Positions 43,219 to 51,023 of a stretch of 64,000 nt of DNA are shown here, in pieces. The position numbers and the translations under genes are program-made. The notes below the pieces were generated by a model. It saw only the letters and a list, made by a program, of their open reading frames with translations. It searched no databases and was not told the DNA's origin. Every line of letters starts with the position of its first letter. Positions within the stretch are counted from its first letter, which is position 1. The stretch comes from Streptomyces sp. NBC_01446 (lineage in GTDB: Bacteria; Actinomycetota; Actinomycetes; Streptomycetales; Streptomycetaceae), in the NCBI RefSeq assembly GCF_026340095.1, contig NZ_JAPEPO010000001.1, forward strand, positions 5,666,001-5,730,000. Direction: 5' to 3'.

Positions 43219-44169
43219 ATGGCTTCAGAGTCACTGCCGCTTCAGGGCCTGTCCGCGATCGTCACCGGCGCGGGCCGCGGCCTCGGCCGGGCGGAGGCGC
43301 TCGAACTCGCCCGGCTCGGCGCGAGCGTCGTCGTCAACGACTTCGGACAGCCGGGCCGCGACGGATCCGGCGGCGCCGACGCCACCCCGGCCGAGGAGGT
43401 CGCCGCCGAGATCCGGGCCGCGGGCGGGCAGGCCGTCGCCCACCTCGGCGACGTCGCCGACCACGAACAGGCCCGCGCACTCGTCCAGTTGGCCGTCGAC
43501 ACGTACGGAAAGCTCGACATCCTCGTCAACAACGCGGGCATCCTGCGCGACCGCATGATCTTCTCGATGAGTGAGGACGAGTGGGACACGGTCATCCGCG
43601 TCCACCTCAAGGGCCACTTCAACACGACCCACTTCGCGTCCGTGCACTGGCGCGCACGCTCCAAGGCGGCGGGCACACCGGTCTACGGCCGCATCGTCAA
43701 CACCTCGTCCGAGGCGTTCCTCGCCGGCTCGGCCGGGCAGCCCAACTACGCGGCGGCGAAGGGCGGCATCGTCGGCCTGACGACCTCCACGGCCCTCGCC
43801 CTCGGCAAGTACGGCGTCACCTCCAACGTCATCTGCCCCCGCGCCCGCACCCGTATGACCGAGGACGTCTTCGCGGGCTTCGCGGAGCCCGGAGCCGGTG
43901 AGCTCGACCCGCTGGCCCCCGAACACGTCGCCCCGCTCGTCGGCTACCTCGCGTCCCCGGCCGCCGGGAACGTCAACGGCCAGCTGCTCGTCGTGCACGG
44001 CGGCATGGTCGCTGTCGTCGAACGTCCCAAGGTCTCCGCCAAGTTCGACACCTCGAAGGACGCGTTCAGTTACGAGGAGCTGGACGCACTGCTCACCCCG
44101 CACTACGCGGACCGGCCGCCGAACGAGACGTTCGCCGCGGCCGAGGTGCTCGGCCTCAAACACGCCTGA
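43219..44169 (+). CDS. SDR 3-hydroxyacyl-CoA dehydrogenase (Hsd4A-like)
   Basis: A 316-residue short-chain dehydrogenase: cofactor motif IVTGAGRGLGRAEAL, NNAGILRDRM, the catalytic serine in VNTSSEAFLAGS, and Tyr/Lys in PNYAAAKGG. The insert after the first strand (VVNDFGQPGRDGSGG) and the length fit 17-beta-HSD type 4/Hsd4A enzymes, which oxidise the 3-hydroxyacyl-CoA made by the hydratase. The C-terminal extension after residue 270 (ELDALLTPHYADRPPNE) is of the same group. Last gene of the operon, closed by the hairpin at 44181-44212. Confidence 0.9.
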   Translation: MASESLPLQGLSAIVTGAGRGLGRAEALELARLGASVVVNDFGQPGRDGSGGADATPAEEVAAEIRAAGGQAVAHLGDVADHEQARALVQLAVDTYGKLDILVNNAGILRDRMIFSMSEDEWDTVIRVHLKGHFNTTHFASVHWRARSKAAGTPVYGRIVNTSSEAFLAGSAGQPNYAAAKGGIVGLTTSTALALGKYGVTSNVICPRARTRMTEDVFAGFAEPGAGELDPLAPEHVAPLVGYLASPAAGNVNGQLLVVHGGMVAVVERPKVSAKFDTSKDAFSYEELDALLTPHYADRPPNETFAAAEVLGLKHA

Positions 44170-44180
44170 CCCCATGGCGA

Positions 44181-44212
44181 AGGGGCCCGGAACCATACGG
44201 TTCCGGGCCCCT
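44181..44212. terminator. Bidirectional hairpin terminator
   Basis: AGGGGCCCGGAACC and GGTTCCGGGCCCCT form a perfect 14-bp stem with a 4-base loop, 11 bases after the Hsd4A-like stop and 12 bases before the stop of the small minus-strand ORF. Confidence 0.88.
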
Positions 44213-44224
44213 CCGTCATGCCGT

Positions 44225-44383
44225 TCAGCCCTGTTCGGACTGATCCCTGCGGTGCCGGCCGTGCGGCGCCGCGTTCTCGTCGCGCGAGGACACACCACCA
44301 CGGTGCCGGCCGGGACCGGCGGACCGGTCCGCCGCCTCCCTGGACTCCGCCGTGGTCATCTCCGCGTTCATCGTCTCGGCCAT
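44225..44383 (-). CDS. Small hydrophilic ORF (52 residues)
   Basis: Reading minus from ATG 44383 gives a 52-residue charged peptide (MAETMNAEMTTAESREAADR, then a Gly/His/Arg-rich SAGPGRHRGG segment) ending at 44225. A GGGGTGAG site stands a few bases upstream. The terminator 44181-44212 lies just after it, and the larger minus-strand gene (44429-46069) ends 45 bases upstream, so it would be the last gene of that transcript. There is no membrane segment and no known domain. Being short, it may be chance; the start signal and terminator favour a real gene. Confidence 0.5.
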   Translation of the reverse strand: MAETMNAEMTTAESREAADRSAGPGRHRGGVSSRDENAAPHGRHRRDQSEQG

Positions 44384-44428
44384 CGAAAACTCACCCCGTA
44401 ACAAGATCCTTCAAACAGCCGGGCGAGT

Positions 44429-46069
44429 CTAACCGGCGGGTGCCGCCCGTGTCCCGGCGGTTGCCGCGCGTCGCATCAGACCGGCCAGAGGAGCCTGCTG
44501 GAGCGGGACGGGACGGGCCGCCGAGGGCGGCTCGGGCACCGTCTGCGGAGCCAGATCCTCGACGGGTTCCGGCACCGACGTGCGCGCGATCCCACAGGGC
44601 ACCGACTCGGTGGCGTACGGGAGGTGCAGCTCACCGTCGCGCGTCCACAGGCCCGCGCCCGTCAGCCAGCCCTGCGGGGCGGCGAGTTGATGCATCTGGC
44701 GCTCGGCGGGCCGCCACAGGCCCAGCCAGGTGCCCGCGGCGCCGTCGATCCGCAGCGCCACCGCACAGCTCTCCGGCATCAGCGTCTGACCCGGCTGGAT
44801 TGCGAACGGCGTCACCGCGCAGTCGGTCAGGCGCAGACACTCCGGGAAGCGCACCGGCAGCGTCGAGCCCAGCACGCCCCAGCCGAGGCGCTCATGGCCG
44901 GGCGACGGCGCGTCCGAGCGGATCAGGAGCAGCCCGCTGTCCGGATCGGCGAGCACCAGCCGGTCCGCGCTCGACTCCGCGATCTGGAGCAGCGGCGTGA
45001 CCTCGCCGCCCCGCCCCAGGTCCACCGCGACCGTCTTGACGGGACCCCCGTCGAGGGACCGGTCGAGCGCCAGCATCCGGCCCGCGCGGTCCAGCCACAC
45101 CCCGCCCGAACAGCGCCCCGGGACCTCGGCCAGGAACTCGGGCCCGAACGCCCCGCCCGCCACCATCCACACACCTGTCGACCGCTCGCCCACGGCGATG
45201 GCGTACGCGCAGCTGCCGCCCGGTGACGGCGGAAGCAGCGTCAACTCCCCACCGCTCACCGCCCCGAGAGGCACCTCGCCCGTTCGCGGGCCCGTCGGAT
45301 ACAGCAGCGAGAAGGAGTGACGGCCGTCCACCACGCGCCGGATGAGGACGCGCCCGTCGCCCATCGGGACGACCTCGGTCCCGGGCTCCTCCGGCTGGTT
45401 CCCCGGCAACGGCACCGCGTACGGCTCGGGCCCGTCCAGGGTCCACCGCTCCGGAAACCAGGACGTGCCGTCGGACGCGAGCCGCGCGGCGTACGCCCCG
45501 TCGGCGCTGATGACACAGGCGGGGCGAGGGGCGGGGCGAGCGGGCTCGGGGACACTCGCCGGGGCTTGGCCGGGGGCAGGGGTCCGCGCGCTCAAAGGGG
45601 CTGGACCGGGGCTGGGGGGCTGCGGGCTCACCGGGGCCTGGCCGGGGCCAGGGGGCTGCGGGCTCACCGGGGCCTGGCCGGGGCCCGAGAGCTGCGCCGG
45701 GGCCGGGCCGGTGTCCGGGGCGTGCGCGTACTCCGGTCCTGCGGTGCCGTCCGGGGCTTGAAGGGTCACCGGTCCTGGGGTGCCGTCCGGCCGGGGGCCG
45801 GCGTCCCGGGCCGGCCCGTACTCCGTGGCGGGCCGACTCTCCGGCGCTCGCCCGTACTCGGTGGCGCGCTCGCTCCCCGGCGCCCCTCCGCACTCCGTGG
45901 CGCGCTCGTTCTCCGGCGCCCGCCCGTCCGCCCGGTCCGGGGCCCCGCCCGGCTCCGGGTCCGGGTCCTGTCCGTTCTCCGGGTCGTTTCCGCTGTCCGG
46001 GGCCGGTCCGCGCGCCGGGCCCGGTCCGCTCTCCAGCTCCGTCGTGGGCTCGATCGCCAAGGCCGTCAT
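44429..46069 (-). CDS. Hypothetical protein with repeat-rich N-terminus and beta-propeller-like C-terminus
   Basis: A 546-residue protein. The first 185 residues are low complexity, made of 12-residue repeats: RAPENERATECG-like units (about 50-95) and GPGQAPVSPQPP units (about 125-170). The remaining 350 residues (VISADGAYAARLAS, then DGRVLIRRVVDGRHSFSLLY and GLLLIRSDAP) alternate short beta strands and turns as in a propeller, with several WLGLWRP-like blades. No signal peptide or membrane helix is seen. ATG 46069 is 12 bases after GGAGG; a GTG at 46078 is too close to it. Function unknown. Expansion of 36-bp units explains the unusual N-terminus. Confidence 0.7.
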   Translation of the reverse strand: MTALAIEPTTELESGPGPARGPAPDSGNDPENGQDPDPEPGGAPDRADGRAPENERATECGGAPGSERATEYGRAPESRPATEYGPARDAGPRPDGTPGPVTLQAPDGTAGPEYAHAPDTGPAPAQLSGPGQAPVSPQPPGPGQAPVSPQPPSPGPAPLSARTPAPGQAPASVPEPARPAPRPACVISADGAYAARLASDGTSWFPERWTLDGPEPYAVPLPGNQPEEPGTEVVPMGDGRVLIRRVVDGRHSFSLLYPTGPRTGEVPLGAVSGGELTLLPPSPGGSCAYAIAVGERSTGVWMVAGGAFGPEFLAEVPGRCSGGVWLDRAGRMLALDRSLDGGPVKTVAVDLGRGGEVTPLLQIAESSADRLVLADPDSGLLLIRSDAPSPGHERLGWGVLGSTLPVRFPECLRLTDCAVTPFAIQPGQTLMPESCAVALRIDGAAGTWLGLWRPAERQMHQLAAPQGWLTGAGLWTRDGELHLPYATESVPCGIARTSVPEPVEDLAPQTVPEPPSAARPVPLQQAPLAGLMRRAATAGTRAAPAG

Positions 46070-46226
46070 GGGGATCACTCACCTCCGGTTCGTCCGAGCC
46101 GAAGCTAGTTTTCGCACGCGCTGCCGTGGCACTCGCCGCTCAGGCTTCACACCAAAGGGTGGCCATGTCCGTATCTGCCTGAAAGGGGTGGGTCAGATGT
46201 GCTGGCACGTCCGGAAGTGCCTGATG

Positions 46227-46245
46227 TTAGGTTTGCCTAACCACA
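46227..46245. promoter_or_regulatory. Iron box (DmdR1/IdeR-type operator)
   Basis: TTAGGTTTGCCTAACCACA matches the actinobacterial iron-box consensus TTAGGTTAGSCTAACCTAA at 16 of 19 positions. It lies 44 bp upstream of the siderophore-binding lipoprotein start. Iron-loaded DmdR1/IdeR would repress here. Confidence 0.88.
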
Positions 46246-46288
46246 TCTGAGGCGGCCTGACGCCACGAAGTTCGGAGCTGGAACACCC

Positions 46289-47350
46289 ATGGCCCTGCGA
46301 ACAAGTCCGCGCACCCGCGGCACCGCCGTCGTAGCCCTCGCCGTGGCCGCCGCCCTGTCGCTCGCGGCCTGCGGGTCCGGCGACTCGGACTCCGGCGCGT
46401 CCGCCGGCTCCGGCAAGTCCGACAACGGCAGCGGCTCCAAGGCCGTCGCCCAGGGCGGCGAGGACTTCGCCAAGGCGGCCTCGCAGACCGCGAAGATGGG
46501 CACGACCGCCAAGGCCGGCCAGTTCCCGCGCACCATCGAGCACGCCATGGGCAAGACCGAGATAAAGGCGCAGCCCAAGCGGGTCGTCGTCCTCGACGTC
46601 GGCGAGCTCGACAACGTCGCGTCCCTCGGCGTCAAGCCCGTCGGCTACGCCCCCACCGAGGGCGACGACGGCGTCCCGTCCTACCTGAAGAAGACGGCGG
46701 GCACCCCCAAGGACGTCGGCACGATCAACTCCCTCAACCTCGAGGCGATCGCCAACCTCCACCCCGACCTGATCCTCGGCAGCGAGCTGCGCGCCGCCAA
46801 GCTCTACCCGCAGCTCTCCAAGATCGCCCCGACGGTCTTCTCCATCCGCCCCGGCTTCACGTGGAAGGAGAACTACCTCCTCAACGCGTCCGCCCTCGAC
46901 AAGACCGCCGAGGCCAAGGCGAACCTCGCCGCGTACGAGAAGAAGGCGAAGAAGCTCGGCGACGACATCGGCGAGAAGAAGCCCACGGTCACGATGCTGC
47001 GCTACATGCCCGGCATGATCCGCCTCTACGCGAAGGCGTCCTTCATCGGCACGATCCTCGACGACGCCGGCATCCCGCGCCCCAAGAACCAGCAGGTCGT
47101 GGACCTCGCCACGGAGGTCAGTCCGGAGAAGATCGACCAGGCCGACGCCGACTGGATCTTCACCGGTGTCTACGGCGACGCGAAGAAGACGGACCGCGCC
47201 ACCGCCGAGGGCAACCCGCTGTGGAAGAAGCTCGGCGCGGTGAAGAGCGGACAGGCCAAGGACGTCCCGGACGAGACCTGGTACCTGGGGCTCGGCGTCA
47301 CGGCCGCGAACCTGGTCCTCGACGACCTGCACGGCTACCTCGTCAAGTAG
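46289..47350 (+). CDS. Iron-siderophore ABC transporter substrate-binding lipoprotein
   Basis: A 353-residue FecB/FhuD-type binding protein. Signal peptide with lipobox LSLAACG (cysteine about residue 28), a Gly/Ser-rich linker, then the binding fold with KRVVVLDVGELDNVASLGVKPVG in the first lobe, the long connecting helix and a second lobe with PTVTMLRYMPGMIRLYA. It would capture a ferric siderophore outside the membrane and pass it to an ABC permease. No permease or ATPase gene lies next to it. An iron box at 46227-46245 indicates iron repression. A hairpin follows at 47371-47392. Confidence 0.92.
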   Translation: MALRTSPRTRGTAVVALAVAAALSLAACGSGDSDSGASAGSGKSDNGSGSKAVAQGGEDFAKAASQTAKMGTTAKAGQFPRTIEHAMGKTEIKAQPKRVVVLDVGELDNVASLGVKPVGYAPTEGDDGVPSYLKKTAGTPKDVGTINSLNLEAIANLHPDLILGSELRAAKLYPQLSKIAPTVFSIRPGFTWKENYLLNASALDKTAEAKANLAAYEKKAKKLGDDIGEKKPTVTMLRYMPGMIRLYAKASFIGTILDDAGIPRPKNQQVVDLATEVSPEKIDQADADWIFTGVYGDAKKTDRATAEGNPLWKKLGAVKSGQAKDVPDETWYLGLGVTAANLVLDDLHGYLVK

Positions 47351-47370
47351 CCGACTGTCGGTGCCCGGTA

Positions 47371-47392
47371 GCGGTACGTGAGCCCGTACCGC
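47371..47392 (+). terminator. Hairpin after the siderophore-binding gene
   Basis: GCGGTACG (47371-47378) pairs with CGTACCGC (47385-47392) around a 6-base loop, with further pairing outside. It lies 20 bases after the stop at 47350. Confidence 0.65.
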
Positions 47393-47455
47393 GCCCGGCC
47401 GCGGCCGTATGTGAGCCAGGGCCGACGGGGCATGGAGGGAAGGTAGCCTTTCACC

Positions 47456-48313
47456 GTGCCCCGTCTGTCTGAAGTCATCGCCGCGCTCGAGAAGCTGTGG
47501 CCCCCCGAGCGGGCCGAGTCGTGGGACGCGGTCGGCACGGTCGTCGGCGACCCCGACGCCGAGGTCTCCCGGGTCCTGTTCGCGGTGGACCCCGTCCAGG
47601 AGACCGTCGACGAGGCGGTGAAGCTGGGCGCGGACCTCCTGGTCACGCACCACCCGCTCTATCTGCGGGGCACGACGACCGTCGCCGCCACCACCTTCAA
47701 GGGCCGCGTCGTCCACACCCTGATCAAGAACGACGTCGCGCTGCACGTCGCGCACACCAACGCCGACCGTGCCGATCCGGGCGTCTCCGACGCGCTCGCG
47801 GGCGCCCTCGACCTCCGCGTCACCGGCCCCCTCGTACCGGACCCGACCGACCCCGCGGGCCGCCGCGGACTCGGCCGGATCTGCGAAGTCGAGCCCCCCG
47901 TCACTCTGCGCGAACTGGTCGGACTTGCCGCCGACCGGCTGCCCGCCACCGCGCAGGGCATCCGCGTCTCGGGCGACCTGGACGCGACGATCCGCACGAT
48001 CGCCGTCAGCGGCGGCTCCGGCGACAGCCTCTTCGCCGACGTGCGCGCCGCGGGCGTCGACGCCTTCCTGACCGCGGACCTGCGCCACCACCCCGCCTCC
48101 GAGGCGCGCGAACAGAGCCCGCTGGCGCTGCTCGACGCCGCCCACTGGGCCACCGAGCAGCCCTGGTGCGAGCTGGCCGCAGCCCAGCTCGACGAGATCT
48201 CCGACCGCAACGGATGGGGACTTCGCGTCCACGTCTCGAAGACGGTCACCGACCCCTGGACCGCCCACGCGGCGTCCAACGCCACACCGATCCCAACTGG
48301 AGCCCCCAACTGA
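47456..48313 (+). CDS. Nif3-like dinuclear metal-center protein
   Basis: A 285-residue member of the Nif3/YbgI family, which form toroidal hexamers with a two-metal site; some act as GTP cyclohydrolase-like or hydrolytic enzymes, but the role is unsettled. Metal-binding residues are seen in LLVTHHPLYLRG, HVAHTNADRAD, and AFLTADLRHHPASEA. GTG 47456 is the start. It is followed by a zinc-ribbon protein with a 4-base overlap and the RNase H-phosphatase gene, an order commonly seen in actinobacteria. Confidence 0.92.
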   Translation: MPRLSEVIAALEKLWPPERAESWDAVGTVVGDPDAEVSRVLFAVDPVQETVDEAVKLGADLLVTHHPLYLRGTTTVAATTFKGRVVHTLIKNDVALHVAHTNADRADPGVSDALAGALDLRVTGPLVPDPTDPAGRRGLGRICEVEPPVTLRELVGLAADRLPATAQGIRVSGDLDATIRTIAVSGGSGDSLFADVRAAGVDAFLTADLRHHPASEAREQSPLALLDAAHWATEQPWCELAAAQLDEISDRNGWGLRVHVSKTVTDPWTAHAASNATPIPTGAPN

Positions 48314-49053
48314 ACGCCGCGCCCGCCGACCAGATCCGACTTCTCGACGTCCAGGCCCTGGACGTACGACTGTCGCAGCTCGCGCACAAGCGCAAGTCGC
48401 TGCCCGAGCACGCCGAGATCGAGTCGCTGAACAAGGACCTCACACAGCTGCGCGACCTGCACGTCGCCGCGCAGACCGAGGAGAGCGACTGCGCCCGCGA
48501 GCAGACCAAGGCCGAGCAGGACGTCGACCAGGTCCGCCAGCGCGCCGCCCGTGACCAGCAGCGCCTGGACTCCGGCGCCGTCACGTCCCCCAAGGACCTG
48601 GAGAACCTCCAGCGCGAGATCGCCTCGCTCGCCAAGCGCCAGGGTGACCTGGAGGACGTCGTCCTCGAGGTCATGGAGCGCCGCGAGTCCGCGCAGGAGC
48701 GCTTCGAGGAGCTCACCGGCCGGGTCGCCTCCGTCCAGGCAAAGATCGACGACGCGACGGCCCGCCGCGACGCCGCCTTCGAGGAGATCGACGGCGAGGC
48801 GGCCACGGCCACGAAGGAGCGCGGGATCGTCGCCGGCTCCGTCCCCGACGACCTGCTGAAGCTCTACGACAAGCTGCGCATCAAGGAGGGCGGCGTCGGT
48901 GCGGCCCGCCTCTACCAGCGCCGCTGCGAGGGCTGCCAGCTGGAGCTGAACATCACCGAGCTGAACGAGGTGCGGGCCGCGGCGCCCGACTCCGTGGTGC
49001 GCTGCGAGAACTGCCACCGGATCCTGGTGCGCACGTCCGAGTCCGGCCTGTAG
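48310..49053 (+). CDS. Coiled-coil zinc-ribbon protein (C4-type), apparently CTG start
   Basis: A 247-residue protein: long coiled coil (about residues 10-185, rich in Q, E, K, R and A) and a C-terminal zinc ribbon with two CxxC pairs, RCEGCQLEL and RCENCHRIL (about 205-245). CT398-like proteins of this shape are often placed next to Nif3. The frame has no ATG or GTG in the right place; the likely start is CTG 48310, overlapping the Nif3 stop as CTGA. That would be translational coupling with a non-standard initiator. The role (nucleic-acid binding or secretion control) is not established. Confidence 0.85.
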   Translation: MNAAPADQIRLLDVQALDVRLSQLAHKRKSLPEHAEIESLNKDLTQLRDLHVAAQTEESDCAREQTKAEQDVDQVRQRAARDQQRLDSGAVTSPKDLENLQREIASLAKRQGDLEDVVLEVMERRESAQERFEELTGRVASVQAKIDDATARRDAAFEEIDGEAATATKERGIVAGSVPDDLLKLYDKLRIKEGGVGAARLYQRRCEGCQLELNITELNEVRAAAPDSVVRCENCHRILVRTSESGL

Positions 49054-49061
49054 GAGCCTTC

Positions 49062-50303
49062 GTGGTGCGGGAGTTCATCGTCGAGGCCGACGGCGGTTCC
49101 CGGGGCAACCCGGGGCCCGCGGGCTACGGCTCGGTCGTCATCGACGCGGCGACGGGGGAGACCCTCGCGGAGGCCGCCGAGTACATCGGCGTCGCCACGA
49201 ACAACGTCGCCGAGTACCGGGGACTCGTGGCCGGCCTGCGCGCCGCGCACGCCCTCGACCCGCAGGCGTCGGTGCACGTCCGGATGGACTCCAAGCTCGT
49301 CGTCGAGCAGATGTCGGGCCGCTGGAAGATCAAGCACCCCGACATGCGGCCCCTCGCCGCCGAGGCGGCGGCCGTGCTGCCGGCGTCGCAGGTGACGTAC
49401 GAGTGGATCCCGCGCGAGCGGAACAAGCACGCGGACCGGCTCGCCAACGAGGCGATGGACGCGGGCAAGCGGGGCAAGCAGTGGGAGGCCTCGCGCTCGA
49501 CCGCCGAGCTGGACACGTCGCGACCCCAGCCGGACCGCGGGGCCCCGCCCGGGGACGCGGCGGCCGGGGCGGCGAAGGCGCGGGCCGCGCTCGCGGGAGC
49601 GCGGGGGAACGCGGACGCGCGGGCCGCGGGGAACGTGGCGAGCACCGCGTCCCAGGGCTGGTCGGCGGCGCCCGATCTCGGGGCGCCCGCCACCTTCGTG
49701 CTCCTGCGGCACGGCGAGACCGCGCTCACGCCCGAGAAGCGGTTCTCCGGCTCCGGCGGCGCCGACCCCGAGCTGTCCGCGGCGGGACGCGCGCAGGCCG
49801 AGCGGGTCGCCGCAGCGCTCGCCGCGCGCGGCACCGTCCAGGCGATCGTCTCGTCGCCGCTCAAGCGGTGCCAGGAGACGGCGCGGACGGTCGCCGCCCG
49901 CCTCGGGCTCGACGTCCACATCGAGGAGGGCCTGCGCGAGACGGACTTCGGTGCGTGGGAGGGCATGACCTTCGGGGAGGTCCGCGAGCGCTTCCCGGAC
50001 GACATGAACGCCTGGCTGGCCTCGTCGAAGGCCGAACCGACCGGGGGCGGCGAGAGCTTCGCGGCGGTCGCCCGCCGGGTCGCCGCGACGCGGGACCGGC
50101 TCGTCGGACAGTACGCGGGACGCACGGTCCTCCTGGTCACGCACGTCACGCCGATCAAGACGCTCGTACGGCTCGCGCTCGGCGCGCCGCCTGAGTCACT
50201 GTTCCGGATGGAACTCTCGGCGGCGTCACTCTCGGCGGTCGCGTACTACGGGGACGGCAACGCGAGCGTGCGCCTGCTCAACGAGACGGCGCACCTGCGC
50301 TGA
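49062..50303 (+). CDS. Bifunctional RNase H / acid phosphatase (RNase HI-CobC fusion)
   Basis: A 413-residue protein. N-terminal RNase HI domain (about 1-140): FIVEADGGSRGNPGPAGYG with catalytic Asp, the Glu of AEYRGLVAGL, and the Asp of RMDSKLVVEQ; it removes RNA from RNA-DNA hybrids. An Ala-rich linker follows (about 145-205), then a histidine-phosphatase domain (about 210-405) with the RHGE motif LLRHGETALTP and the second His in VTHVTPI. The fused M. tuberculosis protein (Rv2228c) has both RNase H and alpha-ribazole-phosphatase (CobC) activity, the latter needed for B12 assembly. GTG 49062 follows TAGGAG. Confidence 0.93.
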   Translation: MVREFIVEADGGSRGNPGPAGYGSVVIDAATGETLAEAAEYIGVATNNVAEYRGLVAGLRAAHALDPQASVHVRMDSKLVVEQMSGRWKIKHPDMRPLAAEAAAVLPASQVTYEWIPRERNKHADRLANEAMDAGKRGKQWEASRSTAELDTSRPQPDRGAPPGDAAAGAAKARAALAGARGNADARAAGNVASTASQGWSAAPDLGAPATFVLLRHGETALTPEKRFSGSGGADPELSAAGRAQAERVAAALAARGTVQAIVSSPLKRCQETARTVAARLGLDVHIEEGLRETDFGAWEGMTFGEVRERFPDDMNAWLASSKAEPTGGGESFAAVARRVAATRDRLVGQYAGRTVLLVTHVTPIKTLVRLALGAPPESLFRMELSAASLSAVAYYGDGNASVRLLNETAHLR

Positions 50304-50327
50304 CGTCCGCGCCGCATGAGGTCCGCG

Positions 50328-50948
50328 TTACTTGAGGCCGGCCGCCTCGCGGGCCAGCATCTCGATCCGCGCCCAGTCCTTCGCCGCGACCGCGTCCGCG
50401 GGAAGCATCCAACTGCCGCCCACACAGCCGACGTTCTTGAGCGCCAGGTACGAGGGTGCCGAGCCGAGGGACACACCGCCGGTCGGGCAGAACCGCGCCT
50501 GCGGCAGCGGACCGGCCAGCGACTTCAGGTACGGCACACCGCCCGCGGCCTCCGCGGGGAAGAACTTCATCTCGCTCACCCCACGCTCCAGGAGCGCCAC
50601 GACCTCCGACGTCGTGGAGACGCCCGGCAGGAACGGCACGCCGGACTTCTTCATCGCGTCGAGCAGCGTGTCGGTCCAGCCGGGGCTGACCAGGAAGCGC
50701 GCTCCGGCCGCGACGGAGTCGGCGACGTTCTGCGGTGAGATGACCGTGCCCGCGCCGACGACGGCGTCCGGCACCTCGTCCGCGACGGCGCGGATCGCGT
50801 CCAGAGCGGCCGGTGTCCGCAGCGTCACCTCGATCGCCCGCAGACCACCCGCGACGAGCGCCCGCGCGAGCGGCACGGCGTCGGCGACGTCCTCCACGAC
50901 GACGACGGGTACGACAGGGGCGAGATCGAGCACGGAGGAATCAGTCAT
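50328..50948 (-). CDS. eda: KDPG / KHG aldolase
   Basis: A 206-residue class I aldolase that splits 2-keto-3-deoxy-6-phosphogluconate into pyruvate and glyceraldehyde-3-phosphate. The Schiff-base lysine is in SEMKFFPAEAAGG, the catalytic glutamate in RAIEVTLRTPAAL, and the phosphate loop in CPTGGVSL. ATG 50948 gives the usual length. Monocistronic; no edd or other Entner-Doudoroff gene is adjacent, so it may serve sugar-acid breakdown fed from elsewhere. Confidence 0.92.
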   Translation of the reverse strand: MTDSSVLDLAPVVPVVVVEDVADAVPLARALVAGGLRAIEVTLRTPAALDAIRAVADEVPDAVVGAGTVISPQNVADSVAAGARFLVSPGWTDTLLDAMKKSGVPFLPGVSTTSEVVALLERGVSEMKFFPAEAAGGVPYLKSLAGPLPQARFCPTGGVSLGSAPSYLALKNVGCVGGSWMLPADAVAAKDWARIEMLAREAAGLK

Positions 50949-51023
50949 GGGGCCATCCTGCCCCGCGCTGCGCAGCATGCGCAAAGGGCGTTGCGCATGC
51001 TGCAATGCGCTGAGGAGTGGTGC

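Noticed and set aside
46193..48268. Minus-strand open frame of 691 codons opposite the siderophore-binding and Nif3 genes
   Set aside because: Shadow frame: it crosses the iron box and two well-supported genes and has no motif of its own.
48310..49053. Treating the zinc-ribbon gene as an extension of the Nif3 gene by frameshift
   Set aside because: Nif3 ends with a normal-length C-terminus and stop; the zinc-ribbon protein is a separate family with its own coiled-coil N-terminus, so a new start in the overlap is simpler.
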